Assembly: GCA_947626775.1 (NCBI GenBank)
Contig: CANQTL010000011.1
Coordinates: forward strand, 1 to 64,000
Direction of reading: 5' to 3'
DNA length: 64,000 nt
DNA from: an uncultured Lachnospiraceae bacterium
GTDB taxonomy: Bacteria; Bacillota; Clostridia; Lachnospirales; Lachnospiraceae
Part shown: positions 50,285-59,645 of the stretch, in pieces
How positions within the stretch are numbered: position 1 is the first letter of the stretch
Layout: the number at the start of each line of letters is the position of its first letter
Position numbers and translations under genes: made by a program
Notes under the pieces: generated by a model
Told to the model about the DNA's origin: nothing
What the model saw: the letters and a program-made list of their open reading frames with translations, nothing else
Database searches by the model: none

Positions 50285-52486
50285 ATGGCGAGAAGATTTA
50301 TAGTGGAAAATTTTGAATCCATGATCGACAATGTGATCGCGGGAATCTGCTTCTTTGAGTATGAAAACGGGAAAATGACGCCGTTCTATGTCAACGACGG
50401 CATGTTCCGTATGCTGGGCTACTCCAGGGCGCAGGGGATGAAGCTGGTCGAGAAAGTGGAGATGAGCATTATCCCGGAGGATCTGCCGATCTTTAAGCAG
50501 GGCATCGAGGACGTGCTCAAGGACGACGGCGCGATCGACGTGGATTTCCGCACCGTGACGGGAAACGGCGGCCTGCGCTGGCTGCACGTGCGGGCCAATC
50601 TCTATTCGCGGGAGGGCGGCAAGTACACCATCGTGTCTGTCGTGGAGGATATCACCGACCGCAAGAATGTCGAGGAAGAACTGCAGCAGCAGGCCGAACG
50701 TCTCAATATCCTCTCCGAGGCGGAGGGAGGCAAAATCATAGACTACAACGCCAAGACGGACGTTATGGTCATCAAGGGTTCCAAGGAATACGAGCACAGC
50801 GGAGAGCAGATCATCCGGGCTTATATGGAGCGTTTTGACGAGTCTCCGATTTATGCGGACGACGTGGCCTATTACCGCTCCGTGTTCAGAGGGCTTCTGA
50901 CTTCCCCGAAAAACGAGACGATCGAGTACCGAACGAATCGTTTTGACGAGGATTACACCTGGTACCAGCTCAATCTGACCTCCCTGCTCGGTCCGGAGGG
51001 ATACGTGACGAGGATCGTCGGGCGCATGATCAATATTCACGACAAGAAGCTAAAGGAGCTGGATCTGATGCTGCGCGCCGAGAAGGACGCTCTGACCGGC
51101 CTGTACAACAAGGGCGCGACGAAGCAGCTGATCGAGAACGCGATCCAGGAGAGCAAGAAGGATACCTTAAACGCGCTGATGATCATTGACCTGGACAATT
51201 TCAAGGAGGTAAACGATCTGATGGGGCACGCGCAGGGCGACCAGGTGCTGGTGGATACGGCGGACGCGCTGAACGAGATCTTCAAGGGCGGAGATATCGT
51301 CGGACGTATCGGCGGCGACGAGTTTGTCGTCTTCATGAAGAACCTGAAGGCCATCTCCAACGCGGATATCCTGGCGGGCAAGGTCGTGCGGGGCGTCAAT
51401 TACAGTTTTGACTACGAGGACAGACAGATACAGGTTACCTGCAGCGTGGGCGTGGCCATTTTCCCCTATCACGGCACGGAGTATGAGGAACTGTTCAACA
51501 AGGCGGACAAGGCGGTCTACACGGCGAAAGCCAACGGCAAGTGCGGTTACCGCATCTATGACGCCGCCACCACGATGGTCTACCACGCGACGCGGAAAAA
51601 TACGGAATACAACCCTGAGAAGGGAATGGAGATGAACCGCAGCATTGAGGATCTGGTCATGCAGGTGCTCTTCGAGGACAAGGAGATGGAGTCGGCGTTA
51701 AAGTCGGTTATCGAGCTGATCACCGCGCAGTACGGTTTTCACAGGGGTTATATCTGCGGCAGCGACTCGCTTCCGATCTCCCGGACGGTCCAGTTTGCCG
51801 CGTCCGGCTACGAGATCGGGCGGGAGACACAGGCGCAGTATGAGCTCAAACGGGTTGTGAGCGAGATTCTCTTTGAATCGTTCCGCAAGGTGTCGATCAT
51901 CCACGACTATGACCTCACGGCGGCGGAGATGCACGAGTATTTCCGCTCCGAAGGAATCAAGAGCATCCTCTATTATCCGATCACCTCCCAGGGCGAGTTC
52001 CAGGGCGCGATCATCTTCGAGAACCACGAGGACGTGCAGCTGGAGTTTACGGAGAGCCAGATGGAAGAGATCCGTTCCCTCATGCGTATCATCGAGGCGC
52101 ATCTTCTGCAGATCGGCCTGATGGACCGCCTGCAGGATTTTGTGACGCAGATCGCTATCTTCGACAATCTGGACAGCTATGTGTATATTGTGAATCCGAA
52201 TACATACGAGCTCAGCTTCATCAATAAGAAGGTGCTGTCGGTCACGCCGGAGGTGAAAATCGGCGATATCTGCTATAAGGCGCTGCAGAACAGGGAGTCG
52301 CCATGCGACAACTGTATCGCCAGAAAGCTGAATAAGGGGGATCCGCACTGCAGATGCACGGAAGAGCTGTTCAACTACTCTCTGCGCAGCTGGAACAGAT
52401 GCAGCGCGAGCTGGCTGGAGTGCAAGGAGGAAAACGGGCTGGCGCTCTTAAACTGCATTGATATCTCGGAATATTTCATAGGGTAG
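50285..52486 (+). CDS. PAS-GGDEF diguanylate cyclase
   Basis: A 733-residue signalling protein with no membrane helix. Order: PAS domain with PAC (residues 10-130), a second PAS-like part (150-265), GGDEF domain with intact IGGDEFVVF near residues 341-346 and DLDNFKEVND for metal binding, a GAF-like region (about 460-600), and a last PAS-like domain with cysteines in DICYKALQNRESPCDNCIAR. It should make cyclic di-GMP in response to a cytoplasmic signal; the cysteines may sense redox or bind metal. No EAL domain. It stands alone. Confidence 0.9.
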   Translation: MARRFIVENFESMIDNVIAGICFFEYENGKMTPFYVNDGMFRMLGYSRAQGMKLVEKVEMSIIPEDLPIFKQGIEDVLKDDGAIDVDFRTVTGNGGLRWLHVRANLYSREGGKYTIVSVVEDITDRKNVEEELQQQAERLNILSEAEGGKIIDYNAKTDVMVIKGSKEYEHSGEQIIRAYMERFDESPIYADDVAYYRSVFRGLLTSPKNETIEYRTNRFDEDYTWYQLNLTSLLGPEGYVTRIVGRMINIHDKKLKELDLMLRAEKDALTGLYNKGATKQLIENAIQESKKDTLNALMIIDLDNFKEVNDLMGHAQGDQVLVDTADALNEIFKGGDIVGRIGGDEFVVFMKNLKAISNADILAGKVVRGVNYSFDYEDRQIQVTCSVGVAIFPYHGTEYEELFNKADKAVYTAKANGKCGYRIYDAATTMVYHATRKNTEYNPEKGMEMNRSIEDLVMQVLFEDKEMESALKSVIELITAQYGFHRGYICGSDSLPISRTVQFAASGYEIGRETQAQYELKRVVSEILFESFRKVSIIHDYDLTAAEMHEYFRSEGIKSILYYPITSQGEFQGAIIFENHEDVQLEFTESQMEEIRSLMRIIEAHLLQIGLMDRLQDFVTQIAIFDNLDSYVYIVNPNTYELSFINKKVLSVTPEVKIGDICYKALQNRESPCDNCIARKLNKGDPHCRCTEELFNYSLRSWNRCSASWLECKEENGLALLNCIDISEYFIG

Positions 52487-52487
52487 A

Positions 52488-52555
52488 TTGACGAATGGGA
52501 AATTTTCGTGTATATTTTCATAGGAAAGCATACGCTTTCACGCTTTAAAGCGTAT
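52488..52555 (+). promoter_or_regulatory. Promoter and leader hairpin of the ABC transporter operon
   Basis: TTGACG at 52488-52493 and TATATT at 52511-52516, spacer 17. In the leader, ATACGCTTT (52530-52538) pairs with AAAGCGTAT (52547-52555) over an 8-base loop. The hairpin has no T run; it may bind a regulator or steady the message. Confidence 0.65.
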
Positions 52556-52580
52556 CAGTATTTATGGAGGAGGAATGATT

Positions 52581-53678
52581 ATGAAAAAGAAGACATTGGC
52601 ATTGCTGCTGGCTTCGGCTATGACGGCTGCCACGCTTGCGGGCTGCGGTTCCGGGGAAGACGGCGCTGCCGCTGACAGCGCGGCTGACGTATCGGAGACA
52701 GAGGAGGCAGAGCAGACGGAAGACGCTGCGACGGAGACGGAGACCGCAGATGCGGATACCACAGAGGAGACAGGCGACACAGCCGCTTCCGATCAGACGT
52801 ACAATATCGGCATCTGCCAGCTTCTGGAGCATCCGGCTCTGGACGAGGCGACCAAAGGGTTCGAGGCGGCGCTCACGGATCTGCTCGGCGAGAACGTGAC
52901 GTTTGATATGCAGAACGCACAGGGCGAGCAGGCGAACTGCGCTACGATTATCACACAGTTTGTCACGGATGATGTGGATCTGATTCTGGCGAATGCGACG
53001 GCGCCTCTGCAGGCTGCGGCGGCCGCGACCAACGAGATCCCGATTCTCGGCACGTCCATCACGGATTATGCGACGGCGCTCGATATCTCCGACTGGACGG
53101 GTGCGACGGGCACGAACATTTCCGGCACTTCCGATCTGGCGCCTATCGACGAGCAGGAGAATATGCTGGTAGAGCTGTTCCCAGATGTGCAGAAAGTTGG
53201 CATCCTGTACTGCTCGGCAGAGCCCAACTCCGAGTATCAGGCGGCGCTGTTCGAGGCAAGTCTGGACGAGGATGAGATCGCTTACGAGGAGTTCACGGCG
53301 GCGGATTCCAATGAGATCCAGGCGGTTGTGACGAGCGCGTGCGAGTCCTGCGACGTGCTCTATATCCCCACCGACAACACGATGGCGGGTTCCACGGAGC
53401 TGATCAATAATGTGGCGCTTCCGGCGGGCGTTCCGATCATTGCCGGCGAGGAAGGTATCTGCAAGGGCTGCGGCGTTGCGACGCTGTCCATCAGCTACTA
53501 CGATATCGGCTATAAGGCAGGCGAGATGGCTTACGACATTCTCGTAAACGGGGCTGACATCTCCACCATGGAGATCCAGTACGCTCCGCAGGTGACCAAA
53601 GAGTACAATGAGGCGATCTGCACCGAGCTTGGCGTGACGGTTCCCGACGATTACACGGCGATTACCGTGGAAGAATAA
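52581..53678 (+). CDS. ABC transporter substrate-binding lipoprotein
   Basis: A 365-residue lipoprotein of the ABC_sub_bind family (TrpX-like). The signal is MKKKTLALLLASAMTAATLA with lipobox LAGC, then an acidic linker of about 45 residues, then the binding domain from YNIGICQLLEHPALDEATKGF, with ILANATAPLQAAA and YIPTDNTMAGS as likely binding parts. Related proteins bind tryptophan or other small molecules; the substrate here is not known. GGAGGA ends seven bases before the ATG at 52581, so that start is preferred to 52575. Confidence 0.9.
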   Translation: MKKKTLALLLASAMTAATLAGCGSGEDGAAADSAADVSETEEAEQTEDAATETETADADTTEETGDTAASDQTYNIGICQLLEHPALDEATKGFEAALTDLLGENVTFDMQNAQGEQANCATIITQFVTDDVDLILANATAPLQAAAAATNEIPILGTSITDYATALDISDWTGATGTNISGTSDLAPIDEQENMLVELFPDVQKVGILYCSAEPNSEYQAALFEASLDEDEIAYEEFTAADSNEIQAVVTSACESCDVLYIPTDNTMAGSTELINNVALPAGVPIIAGEEGICKGCGVATLSISYYDIGYKAGEMAYDILVNGADISTMEIQYAPQVTKEYNEAICTELGVTVPDDYTAITVEE

Positions 53679-53689
53679 ACGATTCATCT

Positions 53690-53717
53690 ATGGGGATGAC
53701 AGATTTGCCATCCCCAT
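53690..53717 (+). promoter_or_regulatory. Hairpin between binding-protein and permease genes
   Basis: ATGGGGATG and CATCCCCAT form a perfect 9-bp stem with a loop of ten. Only a weak T stretch follows. It probably lowers permease expression relative to the binding protein by partial termination or message processing. Confidence 0.65.
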
Positions 53718-53743
53718 CTTGTCTGTATGACGGAGGTTACAAA

Positions 53744-54688
53744 ATGATCTTATTAGCACTCAATCCGCTGTCGCTGCTGCGGGCGATGCCGGGCGCGGTG
53801 GCTCAGGGACTGATCTGGGGCATCATGGCGCTGGGAGTTTACATCACTTTCCGGCTGTTGGATTTTGCGGATCTTACGGTGGACGGAACGCTGGCGACAG
53901 GCGGGGCCACGGCGGTCATGCTGATCCGCGTTGCGGATATGGAACCCTGGACCGCGCTGATTGTCTCCTTTGCGGTTGGAATGCTTGCGGGTATGGTGAC
54001 GGGACTTCTGCACACGGCGCTGGGAATTCCGGGTATTCTGGCGAGTATCCTGACGCAGATTTCCCTGTATTCCGTCAATCTGAATATCATGGGCAAATCC
54101 AATCAGCCGATCAATGTGGATCAGTACAGACTGGTGGTCTCTTCGAGGTACATATCCGGCGACGCGCTGACCAAATTTAAATTCTACGGCGGCGTGATTC
54201 TGGGCTGTCTGATTCTCGTGGCAATCCTGTACTGCTATTTCGGGACGGAACAGGGGCAGGCGATCCGCGCTACGGGCTGCAATATGCGCATGGCCAAGGC
54301 GCAGGGCATCAACACCAATTTTCACACGGTGCTGGCGCTGATGATCTCCAACGGTCTGGTGGGATTGAGCGGCGGGCTCTATGCCCAGTATCAGGGCGCG
54401 GCGGACGTCAATATGGGGCGCGGCGCCATCGTCATCGGCCTGGCTGCCGTGATTATCGGAGAAGTCCTGTTCGGCAAGTTCTGCGCGGGGCGTAAGATGG
54501 CGTTTGCGTTCACGATGGTCTCCGTGATTATCGGCGCGGTGATTTACTATGCGGTTATCGCCTTTGTGCTGTGGCTGAAAATGCCGTCGGACGATCTGAA
54601 GCTCTTCTCTGCGATCGTAGTGGCAGTCTTTTTGGCGCTCCCTTACCTGAAGGGAAAATTCGGCAGGAAAGGAGCGGCGAGGTCATGA
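53744..54688 (+). CDS. ABC transporter permease
   Basis: A 314-residue permease of the branched-chain amino-acid/sugar (BPD_transp_2) class, with eight or more helices: AVAQGLIWGIMALGVYITFRLLDFADLTVDG at the start and GQAIRATGCNMRMAKAQGI as the ATPase contact loop. It is the partner of the TrpX-like binding protein. GGAGG precedes the ATG at 53744; the longer frame upstream crosses the hairpin and is unlikely. Confidence 0.9.
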   Translation: MILLALNPLSLLRAMPGAVAQGLIWGIMALGVYITFRLLDFADLTVDGTLATGGATAVMLIRVADMEPWTALIVSFAVGMLAGMVTGLLHTALGIPGILASILTQISLYSVNLNIMGKSNQPINVDQYRLVVSSRYISGDALTKFKFYGGVILGCLILVAILYCYFGTEQGQAIRATGCNMRMAKAQGINTNFHTVLALMISNGLVGLSGGLYAQYQGAADVNMGRGAIVIGLAAVIIGEVLFGKFCAGRKMAFAFTMVSVIIGAVIYYAVIAFVLWLKMPSDDLKLFSAIVVAVFLALPYLKGKFGRKGAARS

Positions 54689-55503
54689 GCGGTGAGACAA
54701 GACAGTATGCGCTGGAATTAAAGGAGATCCACAAGACCTTCAATCCCGGCACCATCAATGAGAAAGTGGCTCTGGACGGTCTGAATCTTCAGCTTGGCGA
54801 AGGAGATTTTGTGACCATCATCGGCGGCAACGGCGCTGGTAAGTCCACGATGCTCAATGCGATTGCGGGTGTGTGGGCGGTAGATCAGGGGTCCATCATG
54901 ATCGGCGGTGTGGACGTGACCACGCTGCCGGAGCACAAGCGCGCAAGATTTCTCGGGCGCGTCTTTCAGGATCCCATGACGGGCACGGCGGCTACCATGT
55001 CCATCGAGGAGAATATGGCGATCGCGGCCAGACGCGGCAGGGGACGCTCGTTGAGATGGGGCGTCACGAAAGAAGAGAGAGTAAAGTACAGGGAACTTTT
55101 GCAGACGCTGGATCTCGGTCTGGAAGACCGTCTGACCTCCAAGGTCGGTCTTCTGTCAGGAGGACAGAGGCAGGCGGTTACGCTGCTGATGGCGTCTCTT
55201 CAGAAACCTGAGCTGCTTCTTCTGGATGAGCACACGGCGGCGCTTGATCCGAAGACAGCGGCGAAAGTGCTGGATCTGTCCGACAAGATCATTGCGGACA
55301 GCAGCCTGACGGCCATGATGGTCACCCACAATATGAAGGACGCCATCACCCATGGCAACCGCCTGATCATGATGCATGAGGGAAAAATTATCTACGACGT
55401 GCGCGGCGAAGAGAAGAAGAGCCTTCATGTGTCCGATTTGATGGCAAAATTCGAGGAGATCAGCGGCGGCGAATTCGCCAACGATCGGATGATACTGTCC
55501 TGA
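54685..55503 (+). CDS. ABC transporter ATPase
   Basis: A 272-residue subunit with Walker A IIGGNGAGKSTMLNAIAG, signature LLSGGQRQAVTLLMA, and Walker B LLLLDEHTAALDPKTA. The starting ATG overlaps the permease stop (ATGA). With the two genes before it, it forms a complete importer that brings a small solute into the cell. No terminator seen right after it. Confidence 0.92.
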   Translation: MSGETRQYALELKEIHKTFNPGTINEKVALDGLNLQLGEGDFVTIIGGNGAGKSTMLNAIAGVWAVDQGSIMIGGVDVTTLPEHKRARFLGRVFQDPMTGTAATMSIEENMAIAARRGRGRSLRWGVTKEERVKYRELLQTLDLGLEDRLTSKVGLLSGGQRQAVTLLMASLQKPELLLLDEHTAALDPKTAAKVLDLSDKIIADSSLTAMMVTHNMKDAITHGNRLIMMHEGKIIYDVRGEEKKSLHVSDLMAKFEEISGGEFANDRMILS

Positions 55504-55624
55504 TTTCTTTTTTAGAAATGACTGGATTTTTTGTCTGTGATATGCGAGAATAGAGACAGCGGTTATGACAGATCCGCAGAGGTCTGTTATCAAATATTAT
55601 TACATAATCGAAAGGAGTTATCAC

Positions 55625-56317
55625 ATGATCTATTCAAAAGAAGTTGAAGAAATGTGTACCGTAGCACAGGGCGTACATCATGGCTGTGCTCCCATCCCCG
55701 AAGAGGCCAAATGGGTACAGGCAAAGGAAGTCAAGGATATTTCCGGGCTGACCCACGGCGTGGGCTGGTGTGCTCCCCAGCAGGGCGCGTGCAAGCTGAC
55801 GCTGAACGTAAAAGAGGGCATCATACAGGAGGCGCTTGTTGAGACGATCGGCTGCTCCGGCATGACGCACTCCGCGGCGATGGCTGCCGAGATCCTTCCG
55901 GGTCTGACGGTTATGGAAGCGCTGAATACCGACCTCGTGTGCGATGCGATCAATACGGCGATGAGAGAGCTGTTCCTGCAGATTGTATACGGACGTTCCC
56001 AGTCCGCTTTTTCCGAGGAGGGACTGCCGGTCGGCGCGGGTCTGGAGGATCTGGGCAAGGGCCTGAGAAGCCAGGTCGGCACGATGTACGGCACGCTCAA
56101 GAAAGGTCCCCGTTATCTGGAGATGGCGGAAGGCTATGTGACGGGTATCGCGCTCGACGCCAACGATGAGATCATCGGTTACAAGTTTGTAAGTCTCGGC
56201 AAGATGACGGATTTCATCAAGAAGGGCGACGATCCGAACACCGCTTACGAGAAGGCCTGCGGACAATACGGACGCGTTGACGACGCTGTCAAGATCATTG
56301 ATCCCAGATGCGAATAA
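55625..56317 (+). CDS. NifU-like iron-sulfur cluster scaffold protein
   Basis: A 230-residue protein of the type found beside GGGtGRT proteins in Clostridia. Cysteines lie in HHGCAPIP, VGWCAPQQGACKL, ETIGCSGMTHSAAMAAEILPG and DLVCDAI, the last three in the order of NifU/IscU scaffolds. AAAGGAG precedes the ATG at 55625 by seven bases. It and the next gene form one unit. The role in Fe-S building rests on homology to IscU-type proteins. Confidence 0.8.
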   Translation: MIYSKEVEEMCTVAQGVHHGCAPIPEEAKWVQAKEVKDISGLTHGVGWCAPQQGACKLTLNVKEGIIQEALVETIGCSGMTHSAAMAAEILPGLTVMEALNTDLVCDAINTAMRELFLQIVYGRSQSAFSEEGLPVGAGLEDLGKGLRSQVGTMYGTLKKGPRYLEMAEGYVTGIALDANDEIIGYKFVSLGKMTDFIKKGDDPNTAYEKACGQYGRVDDAVKIIDPRCE

Positions 56318-56340
56318 CAGATTAGGAGGAATAGAATAAG

Positions 56341-57351
56341 ATGGCTTTATTTGAATCGTATGAGAGAAGAATTGACAAGATCAATTCCGTATTGAACAGT
56401 TATGGTATTTCTTCCCTTGAGGAAGCCGAAAAGATTACGAAAGACGCCGGTCTGGACGTCTATGATCAGGTAAAGAAGATTCAGCCGATCTGCTTTGAGA
56501 ACGCTTGCTGGGCCTACACGGTAGGAGCGGCGATCGCGATCAAGAAAGGCTGCAGGAAAGCGGCTGAGGCGGCTGCAGCGATCGGAGAAGGTCTGCAGGC
56601 GTTCTGCATTCCCGGTTCCGTTGCAGACACCCGTAAAGTAGGTCTGGGTCATGGCAATCTGGGCAAGATGCTGCTGGAAGAGGATACGGACTGCTTTGCA
56701 TTCCTGGCAGGCCATGAGTCTTTTGCCGCTGCGGAAGGCGCGATCGGTATTGCGGAGAAGGCAAACAAGGTTCGTCAGAAACCGCTGCGCGTTATTCTGA
56801 ACGGTCTCGGCAAGGACGCTGCAAAGATTATCTCCAGAATCAACGGCTTCACATTCGTTGAGACAGAGTACGATCCCTACACGAACGAGGTGAAGGAGAT
56901 TGAGAGAATCTCTTACTCCGACGGTCTGCGCTCCAAGGTAAACTGCTACGGTGCGAACTCCGTTCCGGAGGGCGTTGCGATCATGTGGAAAGAGAATGTG
57001 GACGTCTCCATCACAGGCAACTCCACGAATCCGACGAGATTCCAGCATCCCGTTGCGGGTACCTACAAGAAGGAGAGGACAGAGGCCGGCAAGAAATACT
57101 TCTCAGTGGCTTCCGGCGGCGGCACGGGACGTACGCTGCACCCCGACAACATGGCTGCGGGCCCTGCGTCTTACGGTTTCACGGATACGCTCGGACGTAT
57201 GCACTCCGACGCACAGTTCGCAGGATCTTCCTCCGTTCCGGCACACGTTGAGATGATGGGTCTGATCGGTATGGGCAACAACCCGATGGTAGGCGCGACG
57301 GTAGCCGTTGCGGTTTCGGTCGAGGAGGCTGCCAAAGCGGGCAAGTTCTAA
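56341..57351 (+). CDS. GGGtGRT protein
   Basis: A 336-residue protein of the GGGtGRT family, named for the motif in FSVASGGGTGRTLHPDN near residues 258-272. The family is common in Clostridia and always seems to lie next to the NifU-like gene, as here; its function is not established. AGGAGG lies before the ATG. It is well conserved in composition with core genome, and a terminator follows. Confidence 0.9.
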   Translation: MALFESYERRIDKINSVLNSYGISSLEEAEKITKDAGLDVYDQVKKIQPICFENACWAYTVGAAIAIKKGCRKAAEAAAAIGEGLQAFCIPGSVADTRKVGLGHGNLGKMLLEEDTDCFAFLAGHESFAAAEGAIGIAEKANKVRQKPLRVILNGLGKDAAKIISRINGFTFVETEYDPYTNEVKEIERISYSDGLRSKVNCYGANSVPEGVAIMWKENVDVSITGNSTNPTRFQHPVAGTYKKERTEAGKKYFSVASGGGTGRTLHPDNMAAGPASYGFTDTLGRMHSDAQFAGSSSVPAHVEMMGLIGMGNNPMVGATVAVAVSVEEAAKAGKF

Positions 57352-57374
57352 ACATCAACATTCAAAAAACACAG

Positions 57375-57414
57375 GAAATGCCGCAGTTTCAAGGAATTGC
57401 GGCATTTCTTTTTG
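57375..57414 (+). terminator. Terminator after the GGGtGRT gene
   Basis: GAAATGCCGCA (57375-57385) pairs with TGCGGCATTTC (57398-57408), followed by TTTTT. It marks the end of the core genome before the integrated element. Confidence 0.92.
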
Positions 57415-57464
57415 TTTTCTGATTTCTCTATAAGCGTAAGCTGATTGACGTTGTTTTGAACTGA

Positions 57465-57507
57465 TAGCACCCAAGTAGCACCCGCGTAGCACCCAGCCGT
57501 AGCACCC
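57465..57507. repeat. Four TAGCACCC repeats, likely integrase arm sites
   Basis: TAGCACCC occurs at 57465, 57476, 57487 and 57500, each 8 bases, spaced by 11, 11 and 13. They lie just past the stop of the integrase gene, the usual place for arm-type binding sites of a tyrosine recombinase near an attachment site. The core attachment sequence itself was not found. Confidence 0.6.
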
Positions 57508-57524
57508 AAAAATATCGAAAAAAA

Positions 57525-58589
57525 TTAAGGAATTTTGCGCATTTCACGAAACAATTCCTCCAGTGTTCTATGGGTATATACTTTCTCAGTGACATCTCCG
57601 ATTTCGTGGCCTACAATGAGTTTCAGAATGTATTCGTCCATTCCTGCAGACTTTCCTCTGGTAATGAACGTGTGCCGTGTGTCATGAGGCTTGTGAGATA
57701 GGCCAAGGCGCTTATTGATCTTGACGAACCGCCCACGGTATTTGTCGTATGTCAGATAGGTGCCTTGCTGACCGTCCTCGTCATTGAAAAGGTATTCACT
57801 TCCCATTTTAACGGCCTTGTCGTAATTCCTCTTTACAAGATCATATACCTTGTCGTGGATAGGAACGATCCTGTTTCTTCCGGCATCAGTTTTCAGGCCG
57901 CCTTTGTATGTGTGGTTCTCCAAGTCAACATCAGCAACTTTCAGAGTGGATAGTTCCTGTGGACGCCACCCTGAGTAAATTCCTATGAGTACCATATCAA
58001 CAAAGGGAAAGTCAATATTATCCCATAGCAGCCGTTCTTCGTCCTCAGTAAAGGGCAGACGGACGATAGAGGGGCGCGGGCGTTTGATGGAGTCGCACAG
58101 ATCAGCATAGTTCACTGTCACAATCTCATACTTTAGGGCATATCGGTACATCAGATTGCAGAGGGATTTCATTCTCTGCTTGGTGCTTGCGCCTACCTGT
58201 GCGTCCCTGATGCAACCCTCGATGTGGTTAGGGCGGATAGCGGCGAACCGCATATCATGAATTGGAGTGAAGTAGGAGAACGCACTTTTCCATGTCCTCG
58301 CTGCGGACGGCACGATCTTTTCAAAGTGTTCGTCACTCCATCGGTCGTAGAGCTGAGCGAATGTGATTTTGTTGGCATCAATGTCATACGGATTTTTCAG
58401 ATAGTTGTTCAGCGCCTCCATAGCCTCTTTCTGGGTGGGATAGTACCCGATAACCTTGCGGACTTGTTTGGCTTTCTGCTTTTCCTCGTCAAACTTGATG
58501 CCGGTTGTGACAACGACTTTCCAAGGCTTTCTGCGTCTGTCTTTGACCTTTTGGACACTTCCGTTACCGTTTCCCATTCTCATACACAA
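57525..58589 (-). CDS. Phage-type tyrosine integrase
   Basis: A 354-residue site-specific recombinase. An N-terminal arm-binding domain (residues 10-65, VRKVIGYYPTQKEAMEALNNYL) is followed by a core-binding domain and a catalytic domain with R in YSGWRPQELSTL, H and R in HDTRHTFITRG, H in LIVGHEIGDVTEKVYTH, which also carries the tyrosine. All catalytic residues are present. It lies at the left edge of the element and is read outward, next to the repeats that it probably binds. Confidence 0.93.
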   Translation of the reverse strand: MCMRMGNGNGSVQKVKDRRRKPWKVVVTTGIKFDEEKQKAKQVRKVIGYYPTQKEAMEALNNYLKNPYDIDANKITFAQLYDRWSDEHFEKIVPSAARTWKSAFSYFTPIHDMRFAAIRPNHIEGCIRDAQVGASTKQRMKSLCNLMYRYALKYEIVTVNYADLCDSIKRPRPSIVRLPFTEDEERLLWDNIDFPFVDMVLIGIYSGWRPQELSTLKVADVDLENHTYKGGLKTDAGRNRIVPIHDKVYDLVKRNYDKAVKMGSEYLFNDEDGQQGTYLTYDKYRGRFVKINKRLGLSHKPHDTRHTFITRGKSAGMDEYILKLIVGHEIGDVTEKVYTHRTLEELFREMRKIP

Positions 58590-58620
58590 TCACCGTCCCT
58601 TATAAATGGGCACAAAAATG

Positions 58621-58680
58621 CCCGGTACTTGATAAAATACCGGGTTGGTGATATAATGCAAGGTGTTCAGTCGAGCATAT
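58621..58680 (-). terminator. Hairpin and half-operator between repressor and integrase genes
   Basis: CCCGGTA (58621-58627 region) pairs with TACCGGG; on the minus strand it is followed by CATTTTTG and could end transcription. GTTCAGTCGAGC at 58665-58676 is a half operator of the type found at 59611. Confidence 0.5.
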
Positions 58681-58707
58681 ATCGGTCCTTGCCGGTATTG
58701 TGTTCCG

Positions 58708-58741
58708 AAAACGTCTCTGTTTGCAGCAGAGGCGTTTTTAC
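58708..58741 (-). terminator. Terminator after the repressor gene
   Basis: AACGTCTCTG pairs with CAGAGGCGTTT around a TTTGCAG loop. A T run on either side allows it to work in both directions; it directly follows the stop of the repressor gene. Confidence 0.7.
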
Positions 58742-59407
58742 TTAGTATTTGCGTCTGTTCTCAATGACTTTACCAATGATCTTGACAGGCTTGCTCTCAA
58801 TTTCCTCATTGGAGTAGTACATAGGCTCATAAGACGGATTGATAGGCATGAGGCGTATGCCGGTTGCATATCTGACAAGGCGCTTGCAAGTAGCATCATT
58901 TCCATTCACGAGAGCGATCACAATGTCGCCGCTTTCTGCCGAGTCCTGGCTGCGTACAATGACGACATCTCCATTCCTTATCTCAGGTTCCATAGAGTCG
59001 CCTTTGATTTTCAGGGCGAAGATTTCCCCAGAATGTGCCATTTCCTCAGATATTTCCTCATAGTCAATCACATCTTCCACGGCAGAAAAGGGTATGCCGG
59101 CGGCAACCTTGCCGAGAACCGGAATCTGAATGGACTTCTTTGCGATCTTGTCGCTGCCGGTGGCGTTCAGCTTAACCTTTGTGTCCTCGCCGATCATGGC
59201 GAACAGTTCGTCAAAGGACATGAACATACCTTTTGCAGCCTTGCCGATGGTTTCGATTGTCGGCGCGATCTCCTGTCCTGTTTTGGGGTTGAAGTTCTTT
59301 TCGAGCATGGATATGTAGGTCTTGCTGATACCGCTTGATCTGGCGAAATCGTCCATGCTGAGTGAGTTTGTTTCTCTGTACGATTTGATAATATCTCCGA
59401 GTGTCAT
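58742..59407 (-). CDS. CI/LexA-like phage repressor
   Basis: A 221-residue repressor. N-terminal XRE helix-turn-helix: SLSMDDFARSSGISKTYISMLEKN. C-terminal S24 peptidase: the cut site lies in GKVAAGIPF (Ala-Gly), the catalytic Ser in IKGDSMEPEI and the Lys in CKRLVRY. Such repressors hold the element silent and cleave themselves when RecA is activated by DNA damage. ATG at 59407 follows GGAGG by eight bases; the long upstream frame is not used. It is divergent from the early genes. Confidence 0.92.
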   Translation of the reverse strand: MTLGDIIKSYRETNSLSMDDFARSSGISKTYISMLEKNFNPKTGQEIAPTIETIGKAAKGMFMSFDELFAMIGEDTKVKLNATGSDKIAKKSIQIPVLGKVAAGIPFSAVEDVIDYEEISEEMAHSGEIFALKIKGDSMEPEIRNGDVVIVRSQDSAESGDIVIALVNGNDATCKRLVRYATGIRLMPINPSYEPMYYSNEEIESKPVKIIGKVIENRRKY

Positions 59408-59504
59408 AAGCCTTACCTCCGTTGCTTTGTTAAGTCCATTATACATTATAAGAGAAGATATGTCAAACAAAATGTAAAGCGGATTATACATCATTCAGAC
59501 TGCC

Positions 59505-59626
59505 GACTGAACTGACAGAGTGTTCACTTGGGCGAACATAAAATATGCTGAGTAGAAAATTTTTGTAAAATCTACTTGACAACGTATGTTCAGTCTGTTA
59601 CACTCATATTGTTCAGTCGAGCGAAC
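59505..59626 (+). promoter_or_regulatory. Divergent operator/promoter region of the element
   Basis: Copies of an operator GTTC-N8-GAAC occur: GTTCACTTGGGCGAAC at 59522-59537 and GTTCAGTCGAGCGAAC at 59611-59626. The half site GTTCAGTC is at 59588-59595 and, inverted, at 59505-59512. A rightward promoter TTGACA (59576-59581) and TACACT (59599-59604), spacer 17, is enclosed by them. Confidence 0.75.
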
Positions 59627-59645
59627 GGAGAGAGGAGGTGCAAAA

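Noticed and set aside
52530..52555. Leader hairpin as a riboswitch
   Set aside because: A single stem of nine pairs is too simple for a known riboswitch class.
57465..57507. Short direct repeats that could look like a CRISPR array
   Set aside because: Repeats are 8 bases with spacers of 3-5 bases; CRISPR repeats and spacers are far longer, and no cas gene is near.
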